Part shown: positions 17,451 to 24,930 of the stretch, piece after piece
Layout of the letters: every line of letters starts with the position of its first letter
Numbering within the stretch: position 1 is the stretch's first letter
Made by a program: the position numbers and the translations under genes
Source: Bradyrhizobium ottawaense
GTDB lineage: Bacteria; Pseudomonadota; Alphaproteobacteria; Rhizobiales; Xanthobacteraceae
NCBI RefSeq assembly: GCF_900099825.1
Contig: NZ_LT629693.1
Location: 7,265,001-7,329,000, forward strand
DNA: 64,000 nt
Direction: 5' to 3'
The notes under the pieces: generated by a model
What the model saw: the letters and a program-made list of their open reading frames with translations, nothing else
Database searches by the model: none
Told to the model about the DNA's origin: nothing

Positions 17451-17556
17451 ATGCGCTACGAACTCAGCGACTATGAATGGACCGCCATCAAGCCGATGCT
17501 GCCCAACAAGCCGCGCAGCGCGCCACGGGTGAATGACCGTCGCGTCCTCGAGCCGA
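17451..17556 (+). pseudogene. IS5-family transposase, N-terminal fragment
   Basis: ATG at 17451 opens MRYELSDYEWTAIKPMLPNK and continues PRSAPRVNDRRVL, the standard start of a rhizobial IS5-group transposase. The similarity stops after about 35 residues, where the frame runs into unrelated sequence and ends at 17600. The 50 bases before it (ATTCAAGCTCCGAAACTGGA) look like the left end of such an element. The rest is gone, so this is a truncated remnant. Confidence 0.75.
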
Positions 17557-17631
17557 CGTGCTTGCCTTCAGGATGCCGCCGACCTCCGCACATTCCTTGA
17601 TTTTGCACGATTGCTGTGGTATTCGCCGCCT

Positions 17632-17709
17632 ATGAAGAAATCAGTGCGCATCGTCAACCGCAAACACATGACCCGCTTCGGCTGGGCCGTGGAAGGAGTC
17701 GCGCGCTAG
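17632..17709 (+). CDS. Possible 25-residue basic peptide before a terminator
   Basis: ATG at 17632 opens a short frame, MKKSVRIVNRKHMTRFGWAV then EGVAR, ending TAG. About a third of the residues are basic. A strong intrinsic terminator begins 26 bases after the stop, which supports a real transcript ending here. There is no clear ribosome site (CGCCT precedes the ATG) and I recognise no family. It may be a leftover of a mobile element or a real small protein. Confidence 0.35.
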   Translation: MKKSVRIVNRKHMTRFGWAVEGVAR

Positions 17710-17734
17710 AAATTCGACGACGACATCTTTTCGC

Positions 17735-17770
17735 AAGGCCCCGCCGGCATCGGACGGGGCCTTTTTGTTT
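17735..17770 (+). terminator. Intrinsic terminator
   Basis: AAGGCCCCGCC (17735-17745) pairs with GACGGGGCCTT (17752-17762), mostly G-C pairs with one mismatch near the loop, followed by TTTTTGTTT. It would stop plus-strand transcription after the small peptide frame. The DUF1127 gene begins about 40 bases beyond. Confidence 0.85.
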
Positions 17771-17808
17771 GGCCACGCTCCCTGCCGGCACGACAGCAGG
17801 AGCATCCG

Positions 17809-18132
17809 ATGCCACCCCAACAGACGGACCCCGGATTCGAGGTCGAGGGCGATGCCGCAGTGCGCGGCCTCGACCTCACCATCGGTTTGATGAAAGAGGC
17901 CGCGGACGACACGCGCAACGTCTTGAGCTTGCTCAAGCGGTATTGGCGTGCGTTTGGGGAGTGGCGGCAACGCCAGCGCTCACGAACCACCTTGCACGAG
18001 CTGAGTGACAGGGAGCTGATGGACATCGGCGTGACGCGCGATGCGATCGACTACATCGCCCGTCACCGAGCTGTCGATAACCTTAGAGATGGCACAGCGT
18101 ATTTTTGGATCCAGTCCCGCGGAGTAATGTAA
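17809..18132 (+). CDS. DUF1127 domain protein
   Basis: A 107-residue protein whose C-terminal half, WRAFGEWRQRQRSRTTLHEL then SDRELMDIGVTRDAIDYIAR, is the DUF1127 (YjiS-like) motif. This arginine-rich helical domain is abundant in alphaproteobacteria; short members have been tied to phosphate/carbon storage and RNA binding in Agrobacterium. The first 50 residues are acidic and unlike the usual short forms. It stands alone between the terminator and the second copy of the NMO 3'-end repeat. Role here unknown. Confidence 0.8.
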   Translation: MPPQQTDPGFEVEGDAAVRGLDLTIGLMKEAADDTRNVLSLLKRYWRAFGEWRQRQRSRTTLHELSDRELMDIGVTRDAIDYIARHRAVDNLRDGTAYFWIQSRGVM

Positions 18133-18554
18133 CGGATGGCGAGTCACCGCCAATCTTGCACGGCAATCCGACCACACGCCCTGGAGCATTTCAGCGGCGG
18201 GATCGTATCCCGCGCGCTGGCGCAGCTCAGCGCGCTCGGCGGCTAGGGCGTGAATTCATAAGCGCATAGCAGGTCCGAGATGGGCCGGATTGCGGACGTG
18301 CCTGGCTGTCGGGCCGAGGTCTCAGTTTGACTCAAAACAGACAAGCCTCAAATGTCCGCTATTCGGGGGCAAAGGGGGTATGCGCCGGACGTCGCGGTGC
18401 CGAATTCCCGACGGCCTGTCGCCGCAAGCAGCCCGTAATTTCCATCGTACGGCCATGCTTTGGTCAAAACTGCAAGGAGTGTTTAGCGGATCGCCGAGCT
18501 GGTGGAAATCCGACCGCCTCCTTTGCGTGACATTGGATGGGAAAGGGCACACCA
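18133..18554. other. Intergenic mosaic with decayed repeats
   Basis: No convincing gene. The stretch holds GAGCATTTCAGCGGCGGGAT at 18184, which resembles the 3' end of the metallo-hydrolase gene (near 20414). Then comes copy B of the NMO 3'-end repeat at 18212-18300, followed by a degenerate ATGTCCGCTATTCGGGGGCA element near 18351. The last 60 bases lead into the next gene. Confidence 0.6.
18212..18300 (+). repeat. NMO 3'-end repeat, copy B
   Basis: 89 bases matching 12103-12191 at 84 positions, including 35 bases corresponding to the NMO codons LARLSALGG and the TAG stop, and the following GGCGTGAATTCATAAGCGCA. No NMO gene precedes it, so it is a detached fragment. It divides the accessory mosaic in two. 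Confidence 0.85.
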
Positions 18555-19337
18555 ATGAGTTCCACGCCGAACCCGAAAGCAATTGAACCCGACGGTGTCT
18601 TGATCGCGCGCGCGGATGAGCGGCTCGCGCACGCTTATGGACAGATCGCGCGCGCGGATGAACAGCTCGCGCGTGTAACTGAACAGCTCTCGAAGCTGGA
18701 GCATGACGCCGCGCGCCATCCTTCAGCTGTCCTGGGCGGCAAGCATTCGCGCGGCTGGCCGGCGCTGCGTGGCCTCATCGGCTCGCTGTTGGCCGCGAGC
18801 ATATTTATCGCGGCTTTCGTTTCGCAGTCCTCTTACGGCGATGCGGCCAAGCTGACTGTCGCCCGGTGGGTGCCGCAGCTCAATCCGGCTTCATTGCTGC
18901 CGCTGGAAAAAGGGCTTCCCGCGCAGCCGAGCCCATCTACCGTTCTGGCGGCCGCGGCGGAGCCAGTACTTCCGGCTCAGACCGCACGGCAAGACGTCGT
19001 GCCGACAGCCGGCCCGGTGTCTCCTGAACTGGCGCAGTTGCTCGAGACGATGGCACGCGATCTGACAAACGTGAAGCAAGGGATCGAGCAACTCAAGACG
19101 AGCCAGGAACAAATGGCCATCGACAATACAAAAGCTGTTGAGCAGCTCAAAGCGGGCCAGGAACAAATGACACGCCTTATGGCCAAGGCTTCCGAGCAGA
19201 ACCTGTCGCCCAAGACATCGGCAGCTCTGCCTCGGCCCACTGCCACCCCGGCGCGCAAGCCAATGCCGACACTCCCGTCGCCGCAAGCCAGAGCGCGGGC
19301 GCAGGCCCCAAAGCAGTTGCAGCCCGAAGAACAGTAG
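18555..19337 (+). CDS. Hypothetical membrane-anchored coiled-coil protein
   Basis: A 260-residue protein of a type I associate with Bradyrhizobium genomes, without known function. Residues about 15-55 form a heptad-like repeat (IARADERLAHAYGQ, IARADEQLARVTEQ, LSKLEHDA). One membrane segment follows near residues 75-95 (LRGLIGSLLAASIFIAAFVS). A long coiled-coil stretch comes later (LLETMARDLTNVKQGIEQLK, with TSQEQMAIDNT and AGQEQMTRLMA repeats), then a Pro/Ala-rich tail ending RAQAPKQLQPEEQ. I used the ATG at 18555. Topology would place the C-terminal part in the periplasm. Confidence 0.7.
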   Translation: MSSTPNPKAIEPDGVLIARADERLAHAYGQIARADEQLARVTEQLSKLEHDAARHPSAVLGGKHSRGWPALRGLIGSLLAASIFIAAFVSQSSYGDAAKLTVARWVPQLNPASLLPLEKGLPAQPSPSTVLAAAAEPVLPAQTARQDVVPTAGPVSPELAQLLETMARDLTNVKQGIEQLKTSQEQMAIDNTKAVEQLKAGQEQMTRLMAKASEQNLSPKTSAALPRPTATPARKPMPTLPSPQARARAQAPKQLQPEEQ

Positions 19338-19468
19338 TTGTCATCGGCGGCGGTGCCCGCTCGCTTGGCATCGTTCACAGAACTGGGAAAATTCGTTCGC
19401 GTCCATGCAGCACACGGTCATTTAATCCTCATGACTCCAGGCGCGCCGCAAAGGGAATTGTGCCCGTA

Positions 19469-19738
19469 TCAGAGAAATTCCCGAAGCCGCGCGAGTTCGA
19501 CAGCGACCTCTCCAGACAAGACGGCACTTACCAACGGCGGCTGTGGTGAAGTGTGAATCTCATACAAATGCCGCATGGAGGCAGGCTTGGCCATGAACTC
19601 CCGTATGCACCCATCGAGCGTGCCATCCACGAGCAGATAGGGGCCAGTGCCGTTAGCGTAACGTTGGTTGTTGCGCGAAGGCCACTTGCGAAGAATCGCC
19701 GGTGCATCGAAATTGACGTGAGCCTTGGTTGCGCCCAT
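19469..19738 (-). CDS. Small conserved hypothetical protein
   Basis: An 89-residue frame on the minus strand. Its middle, GPYLLVDGTLDGCIREFMAK then PASMRHLYEIHTSPQPPLV, matches a short uncharacterised protein I recall from Bradyrhizobium genomes. The C-terminus AVLSGEVAVELARLREFL looks helical. The function is unknown. Overlapping frames on both strands (19553-19840 plus, 19528-19833 minus) lack such a pattern and were dropped. The start may be a little internal. Confidence 0.65.
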   Translation of the reverse strand: MGATKAHVNFDAPAILRKWPSRNNQRYANGTGPYLLVDGTLDGCIREFMAKPASMRHLYEIHTSPQPPLVSAVLSGEVAVELARLREFL

Positions 19739-19901
19739 CCGTGCGCCTCCAGCGAGGGCGGACCCTTGGTGGTGTCCAAAACTGACGCGATTGACCTGAT
19801 GCGGAAATCCGACCCATCGCGACAGTTCGGCATGCTTTGATGCGGTAGTCTGAATTTCCGGCCTTTTTTTGACTGGAGAATGACGGCTGTCGGGCGTCGG
19901 T

Positions 19902-20186
19902 ATGAGCCTGATGGAGCGCCTCGGGGTCGACGGCGTATTCTACCTTATGGGCACCACGGCGTTCCTCTTGGCTCTCCTCGCTGGCGGAAGGAGCTTGATC
20001 TCAGCGCCCCCAATGCACCTTGAACGGCCTTTCGAGATGCTCGCTGCGCAAGCGGCACTCCTCGCGCACGACCAGTTCCACTCTTCCGACGAGCTTTCAC
20101 CGCCGGACCCGAGTACGCATTTCCCCTTGACGGCCAGTGTCGAAGCTCCGGATGAGTCGATCCGGCGTGGCGCGCCCCGCGCTTAG
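19902..20186 (+). CDS. Hypothetical protein with one membrane segment
   Basis: A 94-residue frame starting MSLMERLGVDGVFYLMGTTA, with one hydrophobic segment (residues 12-28) and a polar tail rich in serine, proline and acidic residues. No family is recognised and no good ribosome site is seen. It sits in a decayed stretch of the mosaic. Coding status is doubtful. Confidence 0.35.
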   Translation: MSLMERLGVDGVFYLMGTTAFLLALLAGGRSLISAPPMHLERPFEMLAAQAALLAHDQFHSSDELSPPDPSTHFPLTASVEAPDESIRRGAPRA

Positions 20187-20381
20187 GGTTAGCGCGCCGA
20201 CAGAAATGGTATTGCGTTTATTGGGTCTCAAGCAACGGGCTGATAAGTTCCGCCGAAGGCAAGCGCTGATGCGATGCAACGACTTCCGAGTTTGGCACGA
20301 AACGGATCAACCGAGTCGGTCGGCTGATGTCCGTTGATCGGGGTGGACCGGAACTGGCAGTTCCGGGCCGTCGGAACCGTT

Positions 20382-20414
20382 GCGTTGGCGCAGCTAAGTG
20401 GGCTCGGCGGCTAG
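20382..20414 (+). repeat. NMO 3'-end repeat, copy C
   Basis: GCGTTGGCGCAGCTAAGTGG followed by GCTCGGCGGCTAG matches the last 33 bases of the NMO repeat with four differences from copy B. It ends 1-2 bases before the stop codon of the convergent metallo-hydrolase gene. This suggests that NMO and the hydrolase were once direct convergent neighbours. It is the right edge of the accessory mosaic. Confidence 0.65.
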
Positions 20415-20415
20415 A

Positions 20416-21315
20416 TCATTTCACCGGCGGGACCGCGTCGATGTTGTGAATCCACTGCTCGGGGTAGAGCGCATAGGCGTCGCCGCGCCGGGCGAGCCGC
20501 GCGAAAGCCGGGAAATGCAGGTGCATCCCGGCGATCAACACACCATCGGCGGAAACGCGATCGAACATGCGCTTGCGCGAGGCCGCCGCTGCCGCCAGAT
20601 CGGTATCGAAGGCCATGCCGGCCTCGGGATACGCGGTTTGCACTTCCGGCACATGCACGGTGTCGCCCCAGATCATCAGCTGATCGTCGCCCGACGCGAT
20701 CAGATAGGCCGTGTGGCCCGGCGTGTGCCCGTGGCTCGGCACCGCGGTGACGCCGGGGAAGACTTCGCCCTGCTTGAACAGCCGCGTTTGCTTCTTGTAG
20801 GGCTCGACCTGTTCGCGGCCGGCCTGGAAGAAGAGCTTCTTGTCGCGCTCGTTTGCCTTTGCCATCGCGCCGTCGTCGAACCAATGCGGCAATTCGTTCT
20901 GGTGCATCACGAGTTCGGCGTTCGGAAACAGCAGTTTGCCGCTCGTCATGTCGGTCAGTCCGGCGGAATGATCCGGATGCATATGCGTCAGCAGCACCGT
21001 GTCGATCGACTTCGGATCGATCCCGGCGCCGGCGAGGTTCTGCTGCACCAGACCGGCGCTGGGCTGCATATAGTTCCCCGAGCCGGTATCGACGATCGCG
21101 GTGCGGCCTTTCGAATGGATCACGAAGGTGTTGACGCTGGTTCGCCGCGCCGGCCGGAAGGCGTCGTTGAGGATCTGCCGCGCTCTGTCGAGATCGACGT
21201 TGCGCATCACCTCTAACGTGCTGTCGAGATAGCCGTCGCTGATCGCGGTGACGACGATGTCGCCGATCTTGCGATGATAGACGCCGGGAATTTGCTGGAC
21301 CGGTTGGGCGTTCAT
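20416..21315 (-). CDS. Metallo-beta-lactamase-fold hydrolase
   Basis: A 299-residue MBL-fold protein with the metal-binding signature THMHPDHS (HxHxDH), an upstream IVDTGSGNYM strand, a HGHTPGHTAYLI segment with the third histidine, WGDTVH with the bridging aspartate, and GMHLHFPAF with the last histidine. The set suits a dinuclear zinc hydrolase such as a lactonase or quorum-quenching-like enzyme, but the substrate is not determinable. The start at MNAQPVQQIPG is preceded by GGTCCCCC. It ends against copy C of the NMO repeat. Confidence 0.9.
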   Translation of the reverse strand: MNAQPVQQIPGVYHRKIGDIVVTAISDGYLDSTLEVMRNVDLDRARQILNDAFRPARRTSVNTFVIHSKGRTAIVDTGSGNYMQPSAGLVQQNLAGAGIDPKSIDTVLLTHMHPDHSAGLTDMTSGKLLFPNAELVMHQNELPHWFDDGAMAKANERDKKLFFQAGREQVEPYKKQTRLFKQGEVFPGVTAVPSHGHTPGHTAYLIASGDDQLMIWGDTVHVPEVQTAYPEAGMAFDTDLAAAAASRKRMFDRVSADGVLIAGMHLHFPAFARLARRGDAYALYPEQWIHNIDAVPPVK

Positions 21316-21389
21316 GCGGGGGGACCTCGGTTGGCGGGGGAGGGCAATCGGATACGGTGTCCACGAGGCTCATCGGCGGGCTCGCTTCG

Positions 21390-21512
21390 CCTCTCCCGCT
21401 TGCGGGGGAGGCCGACGCGCCCGAAGGGCGGGGCGGGTGGGGGCTCTCTCCACGCGGGGAATCCCGATGTGGAAGCACCCCCACCCCAACCCTCCCCCGC
21501 AAGCGGGAGAGG
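21390..21512. repeat. Palindromic intergenic repeat, CTCTCCCGCTTGCGGG type
   Basis: Two 22-base arms (21390-21411 and 21491-21512) are perfect inverted copies around the core CCCGCTTGCGGG. Inside are GGCGGGTGGGGGCTCTCTCC and its partial mirror CACCCCCACCCC. This is a familiar dispersed element of Bradyrhizobium-type genomes. It lies upstream of the MBL hydrolase. Confidence 0.85.
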
Positions 21513-21622
21513 GAGCGCAGTGCCGATGTCGCTGTACCTTGGACCTTATAGGCGATTGCTCTCGGTTGGCGGGGAGGGGGACGATAGCCGCCGCCCGCGC
21601 CCTCCGCTACCGCTCCCCGCGA

Positions 21623-21745
21623 TCACTGGTTCTGCGCAAAACGCGCAGCACCCGCGATCGGCGCCAGCCATTCCATTGCATGATCGGTGTAGATCTCGGC
21701 TTTGGGTTGTAGCTCCGCGGGATTGTCGAGGGTGCCGGCCTTCAG
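21623..21745 (-). pseudogene. GFA-family protein, 3' fragment
   Basis: On the minus strand, 40 codons ending in TGA read LKAGTLDNPAELQPKAEIYT then DHAMEWLAPIAGAARFAQNQ. This is the C-terminal end of a GFA-domain (glutathione-dependent formaldehyde-activating enzyme-like) protein. The zinc-binding core is missing. Its broken edge at about 21745 coincides with the broken edge of a TetR fragment running the other way. Confidence 0.7.
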
Positions 21746-21945
21746 CAGCTCATCAGCAAGGCGATCGGCGCGGCTGCCGGCAAGGCCCTTGCGATCGATG
21801 CCAATCGTCTGGCGCGTGTCGTCGTGACATTCACGCGCGGATTGGCTGTCATGGAGCGCGCTGGATACAGCCGCAAGCAGTTGAAAGAATCAGCCGCGAC
21901 CTTCGTCGATGCGCTGTTCGGCCCGGCGATCCCTGTATCCAGATG
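21746..21945 (+). pseudogene. TetR-family regulator, 3' fragment
   Basis: The plus-strand frame without a start reads LARVVVTFTRGLAVMERAGY then SRKQLKESAATFVDALFG and ends TGA at 21943-21945. This fits the C-terminal helices of a TetR-type regulator. The DNA-binding domain is absent. With the GFA fragment it looks like the two far ends of a divergent pair whose shared 5' halves were deleted. Confidence 0.65.
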
Positions 21946-22064
21946 AAGCAGAACATGCCGTGGCTGGCGCGGCGGTAAAGCACCCATGCCAGCGGCGGTC
22001 GGCTACTTTGGGCTACTTTGCATGGGGTTGTTTTCGATATTTTAGTCGGGAGCGCGGGGCGGCC

Positions 22065-22856
22065 TCAGGCCGCGACCGATCGCAGGAAGTCGTCGATGCA
22101 GTCGAAGACCAGGTCCGGCGTCTGCACCGACATGTAATGCCCGGTGCGGAGTTCGATGTAGCGCGCGCCGGGAATGCTCTTGGCCGTGCCTTCGGCCATC
22201 GCCGCTGGTCGGACGCGGTCGAGGCTGCCGCCGATCACGAGCACCGGCACGCTCAGCCTGGCCAGTTCGCTCTGCATCTCGGCCGCCGCCAGCATGCGCC
22301 AGATCGTGGCGTAGCTCGAGGGATCGTTGCCGAGCCAGCGCGTCCGGAACCGCTCGAATCGCTTGAGGTCGGAGCGTAGCTCCGGGGCGTAGCCGTTCTG
22401 CATGGAATCCTCGACCGCGAAGGCCATGCCGGCGGCTTCGATTTTCGCGAGGCGCTCGAGGGCAGGGACGCGGCGTTCCGCAGCGATCCCGGTGGCGGGG
22501 CTGCCGACCACGACCGCGCTGGTGCGCTTGGGGTGCCGGGCCGCAAAATGCAGCGCGATCGCGCCGCCGACGGCGATCCCCGCCAGCGCCACTTTGCCGG
22601 CAATGCCGTAGGCATCCAGCAGCGCCGCGATATCGTCGACCATGGCGTCGAGCGTGAGCTCGCCACGCACTTTCTGCGACAGGCCGGCGCCGCGGGTGTC
22701 ATAGCGCAGGACGCGGCGGGATTTGGCGAACCGCGGCGTGACATCGTCCCAGCTTTCGAGCGAGCCGCCCATCTCGTGAACCAGCACCAGCGTGCGCTCA
22801 CCCGCGCCGGTCAATTCGCAGCGCAGCCCGACGCCATTGGCCTCAACGAAATCCAT
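22065..22856 (-). CDS. Alpha/beta hydrolase-fold protein lacking the nucleophile serine
   Basis: A 263-residue alpha/beta-hydrolase most like 3-oxoadipate enol-lactonase-type enzymes: LVHEMGGSLESWDDV, RYDTRGAGLSQ, an acid in GGSLDRVRP and a histidine in RTGHYMSVQ. The nucleophile elbow, normally GxSxG, reads G93-I-A95-V-G97, so alanine replaces the catalytic serine, while the other two triad positions remain. It may be non-hydrolytic, use another mechanism, or be a variant subfamily. GGGGAGC precedes the ATG; the longer frame from 23000 was rejected. It is divergent from an ABC binding-protein gene. Confidence 0.88.
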   Translation of the reverse strand: MDFVEANGVGLRCELTGAGERTLVLVHEMGGSLESWDDVTPRFAKSRRVLRYDTRGAGLSQKVRGELTLDAMVDDIAALLDAYGIAGKVALAGIAVGGAIALHFAARHPKRTSAVVVGSPATGIAAERRVPALERLAKIEAAGMAFAVEDSMQNGYAPELRSDLKRFERFRTRWLGNDPSSYATIWRMLAAAEMQSELARLSVPVLVIGGSLDRVRPAAMAEGTAKSIPGARYIELRTGHYMSVQTPDLVFDCIDDFLRSVAA

Positions 22857-22993
22857 CTTGCGCTCCCCGGTTTCTTCCCGTTTGATCTTGTTGTTGTGCG
22901 TGACATGCCGGTCGGCGAGGTAGTCGGCGGCCCACGATAGCGGAGACGATCGGAATCGCAAATTCCGGAAGTCCGGGAGATGAGGTCTGGTCG

Positions 22994-23977
22994 TTGCCAC
23001 CGATAAAACGGCGTGAATTCATAACGATTGTCGGCGGCAGTCTGGCATGGCCGCTCGCGGCTTATGGCCAGAAGAAGCCGATGCCGGTGGTCGGCTATCT
23101 TCACTTCGCCGAACCGAATTACGTTCCAACGGCGGCAGATTTCCTCCAGGGGTTGAATGAGGCCGGTTTTGTTGCCGGACAGAACGTCGCGGTCGAGTAC
23201 CGCTGGGCTGAGGGGCGCTACGATCGTTTGTCGGCGATGGCGGCTGACCTCGTCGGACTTAAAGTCGATTTGATCGCCGCTTTCGGTCCGCCGCCTGCAA
23301 AAGCGGCGAAAACTGCGACTTCAGCCATCCCGATCGTTTTCGAGGTCGGCAATGACGCTGTGGAAGCGGGGCTTGTGGACAGTCTGGCCCGGCCCGGAGG
23401 TAACGCCACCGGCTTGAGCATCCTGTTCGTCCAACTCACCCCAAAGCGGCTCGAATTGCTTTGCGAGTTGATTCCCGGGGCGAGGACGATTGCGCTGCTG
23501 GTGAATCCGAATAGTCCGACCGCCGAACCCTCGCTTCGCGGGGCCCCTGAAGCGGCGCAAGCCAAGGGGGCGCAGCTTTTGGTCCTCAAGGCGGTCAACG
23601 AAAAAGAGATCGACGCGGCGTTTGACACCGCCGTCGCGTCAAAGGCCGACGGATTGATCGTGGCCGCCGATCCATTCTTTGACACACGTCGCGTGCAACT
23701 GGTCGCGGCGGCGGCTCGTGCCAAAGTACCCACCGTCTATTTTGAGCATGAGTTTTCCAACGCTGGAGGGCTGATGAGCTATGGGCCCAGCCTCGCCAGC
23801 GTCTATCGCCGAATGGGCATTTATGCGGGGAAGATTCTGAGAGGTGAAAGGCCGGCCGAATTGCCCGTGGAACAGCCGACTACCTTCCAAATGGTCATCA
23901 ACCTCAAGACTGCCAGAGAATTGGGAATCACCGTGCCGCCGAAGCTGCTGTTCACCGCCGATGTGGTGATCGAATAG
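22994..23977 (+). CDS. ABC transporter substrate-binding protein (PF04392 type)
   Basis: A 327-residue exported protein with a KRREFI N-terminus and hydrophobic stretch (IKRREFITIVGGSLAWPLAA), possibly a Tat-type signal. The body has the ABC_sub_bind pattern: VGYLHFAEPN, LNEAGFVAGQNVAVEYRWAE, ARPGGNATGLS, RLELLCELIPGARTIALLVN and MSYGPSLASVYRRMGIYAGK. Bradyrhizobium genomes carry many orphan copies whose ligands are unknown. No permease or ATPase gene adjoins. The start is a TTG; the ribosome site is weak. Confidence 0.88.
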   Translation: MPPIKRREFITIVGGSLAWPLAAYGQKKPMPVVGYLHFAEPNYVPTAADFLQGLNEAGFVAGQNVAVEYRWAEGRYDRLSAMAADLVGLKVDLIAAFGPPPAKAAKTATSAIPIVFEVGNDAVEAGLVDSLARPGGNATGLSILFVQLTPKRLELLCELIPGARTIALLVNPNSPTAEPSLRGAPEAAQAKGAQLLVLKAVNEKEIDAAFDTAVASKADGLIVAADPFFDTRRVQLVAAAARAKVPTVYFEHEFSNAGGLMSYGPSLASVYRRMGIYAGKILRGERPAELPVEQPTTFQMVINLKTARELGITVPPKLLFTADVVIE

Positions 23978-24016
23978 GGCTCTGGCATCGAGCTAGCCCA
24001 ACGTCAGCCTTCGGGA

Positions 24017-24181
24017 CTAGTGCGCCGGTTCGTCGCGTTTGACGTCGAGATGCTCGACCGCAAGCGATCGATAATGCGCGGCCATCTCTTTGTAATGATG
24101 CTTCGAGATCGGATCGGCCGCGGCTTCGGCGCGACGCTCGAACATCTCGGCCTTTTCCTGGAGCAATTTGGCTTGCGTCAT
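24017..24181 (-). CDS. Small helical hypothetical protein (54 aa)
   Basis: ATG at 24181 opens MTQAKLLQEKAEMFERRAEA and continues AADPISKHHYKEMAAHYRSL, AVEHLDVKRDEPAH, ending TAG. The sequence is strongly amphipathic-helical and charged, of the kind found as short conserved proteins in rhizobia. CGGGAGAG lies just upstream. It follows a 36-residue membrane peptide gene by 12 bases, so the two probably form a unit. Function unknown. Confidence 0.65.
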   Translation of the reverse strand: MTQAKLLQEKAEMFERRAEAAADPISKHHYKEMAAHYRSLAVEHLDVKRDEPAH

Positions 24182-24193
24182 GATGCTCTCCCG

Positions 24194-24304
24194 TCAGGCC
24201 AGGCAGGCGACGTAGAGGATGGCGGCGCCGATCACGGTGCCGATGGTCCAGAGGGCGGGATCCCAGCCTTCTGAATGGGCGCTGTCGTTTTCGAGGGGCG
24301 ACAT
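24194..24304 (-). CDS. Small membrane protein (36 aa)
   Basis: ATG at 24304 follows TTGGAGGCC, a good ribosome site. The product reads MSPLENDSAHSEGWDPALWT then IGTVIGAAILYVACLA: a polar N-terminus and one C-terminal membrane segment. It precedes the 54-residue helical protein gene by 12 bases. Together they look like a two-gene unit of short proteins. No function is known to me. Confidence 0.6.
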   Translation of the reverse strand: MSPLENDSAHSEGWDPALWTIGTVIGAAILYVACLA

Positions 24305-24592
24305 GACATGGCCTCCAATTTGGTTGGGGCGAGTACAGTCTGACTCTGTTTCCGAACGACTACGCCCGGGGGCCAAAATGGTTTCGTCCGCCGGCTATCG
24401 CTCGACATCTTGTGATCGGCCTTTGGGGGGCCAATTGAACGCCCCGGGGGCGGGCGGTGGCACCTCCGAATGGCCTTGTTTGCAAAAAGCCTTGTTCGGA
24501 AAAGGCCTTGGACGGCATTCCCAGGCTGTTGCGGCGCAAAAGCGGCGTCTGCTATACGGCGGGTGCGATTTCCCCGTTTGAGGCCTATATTT

Positions 24593-24880
24593 ATGTCCGT
24601 AGATGCCGCCACCGTTCGCCGCATCGCGCATCTGGCGCGGATTGCGGTCACCGAGGCCGAAGTTCCCCATCTGCAGGGCGAGCTGAACGCGATGCTCGCC
24701 TTCGTGGAGCAGCTTTCCGAGGTGAATGTCGACGGCGTCGAACCGATGACCTCGGTGACGCCGATGGAAATGAAAAAGCGCCCCGACGTGGTCAATGACG
24801 GCGAGATTGCCGACGCCGTGGTGGGAAATGCGCCTGATACCGTGAACCACTTCTTCGTGGTGCCGAAGGTCGTTGAGTAA
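24593..24880 (+). CDS. gatC: Asp-tRNA(Asn)/Glu-tRNA(Gln) amidotransferase subunit C
   Basis: GatC wraps around GatA and GatB and stabilises the amidotransferase that makes Gln-tRNA(Gln) and Asn-tRNA(Asn) in organisms lacking one of the direct synthetases. The 95-residue product shows [37 protein letters not shown] and a C-terminal [11 protein letters not shown], all typical. The chosen ATG (24593) follows a GGCCTATATTT stretch. The longer upstream frame is not part of the family. It is followed by a 71-residue gene and gatA. Confidence 0.95.
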   Translation: MSVDAATVRRIAHLARIAVTEAEVPHLQGELNAMLAFVEQLSEVNVDGVEPMTSVTPMEMKKRPDVVNDGEIADAVVGNAPDTVNHFFVVPKVVE

Positions 24881-24930
24881 GTTCCATAGCGTTTTCAAGC
24901 GAAGTCTTCTGTTTCGAGATCGGAAATCCG

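Noticed and set aside
18290..18586. 98-residue plus-strand frame after copy B
   Set aside because: It runs through degenerate repeat sequence and overlaps the start of the next, better supported gene.
20137..20337. 66-residue plus-strand frame before the MBL gene
   Set aside because: It lies in dispersed-repeat-like DNA (GATGTCCGTTGATCG) with no ribosome site or family pattern.
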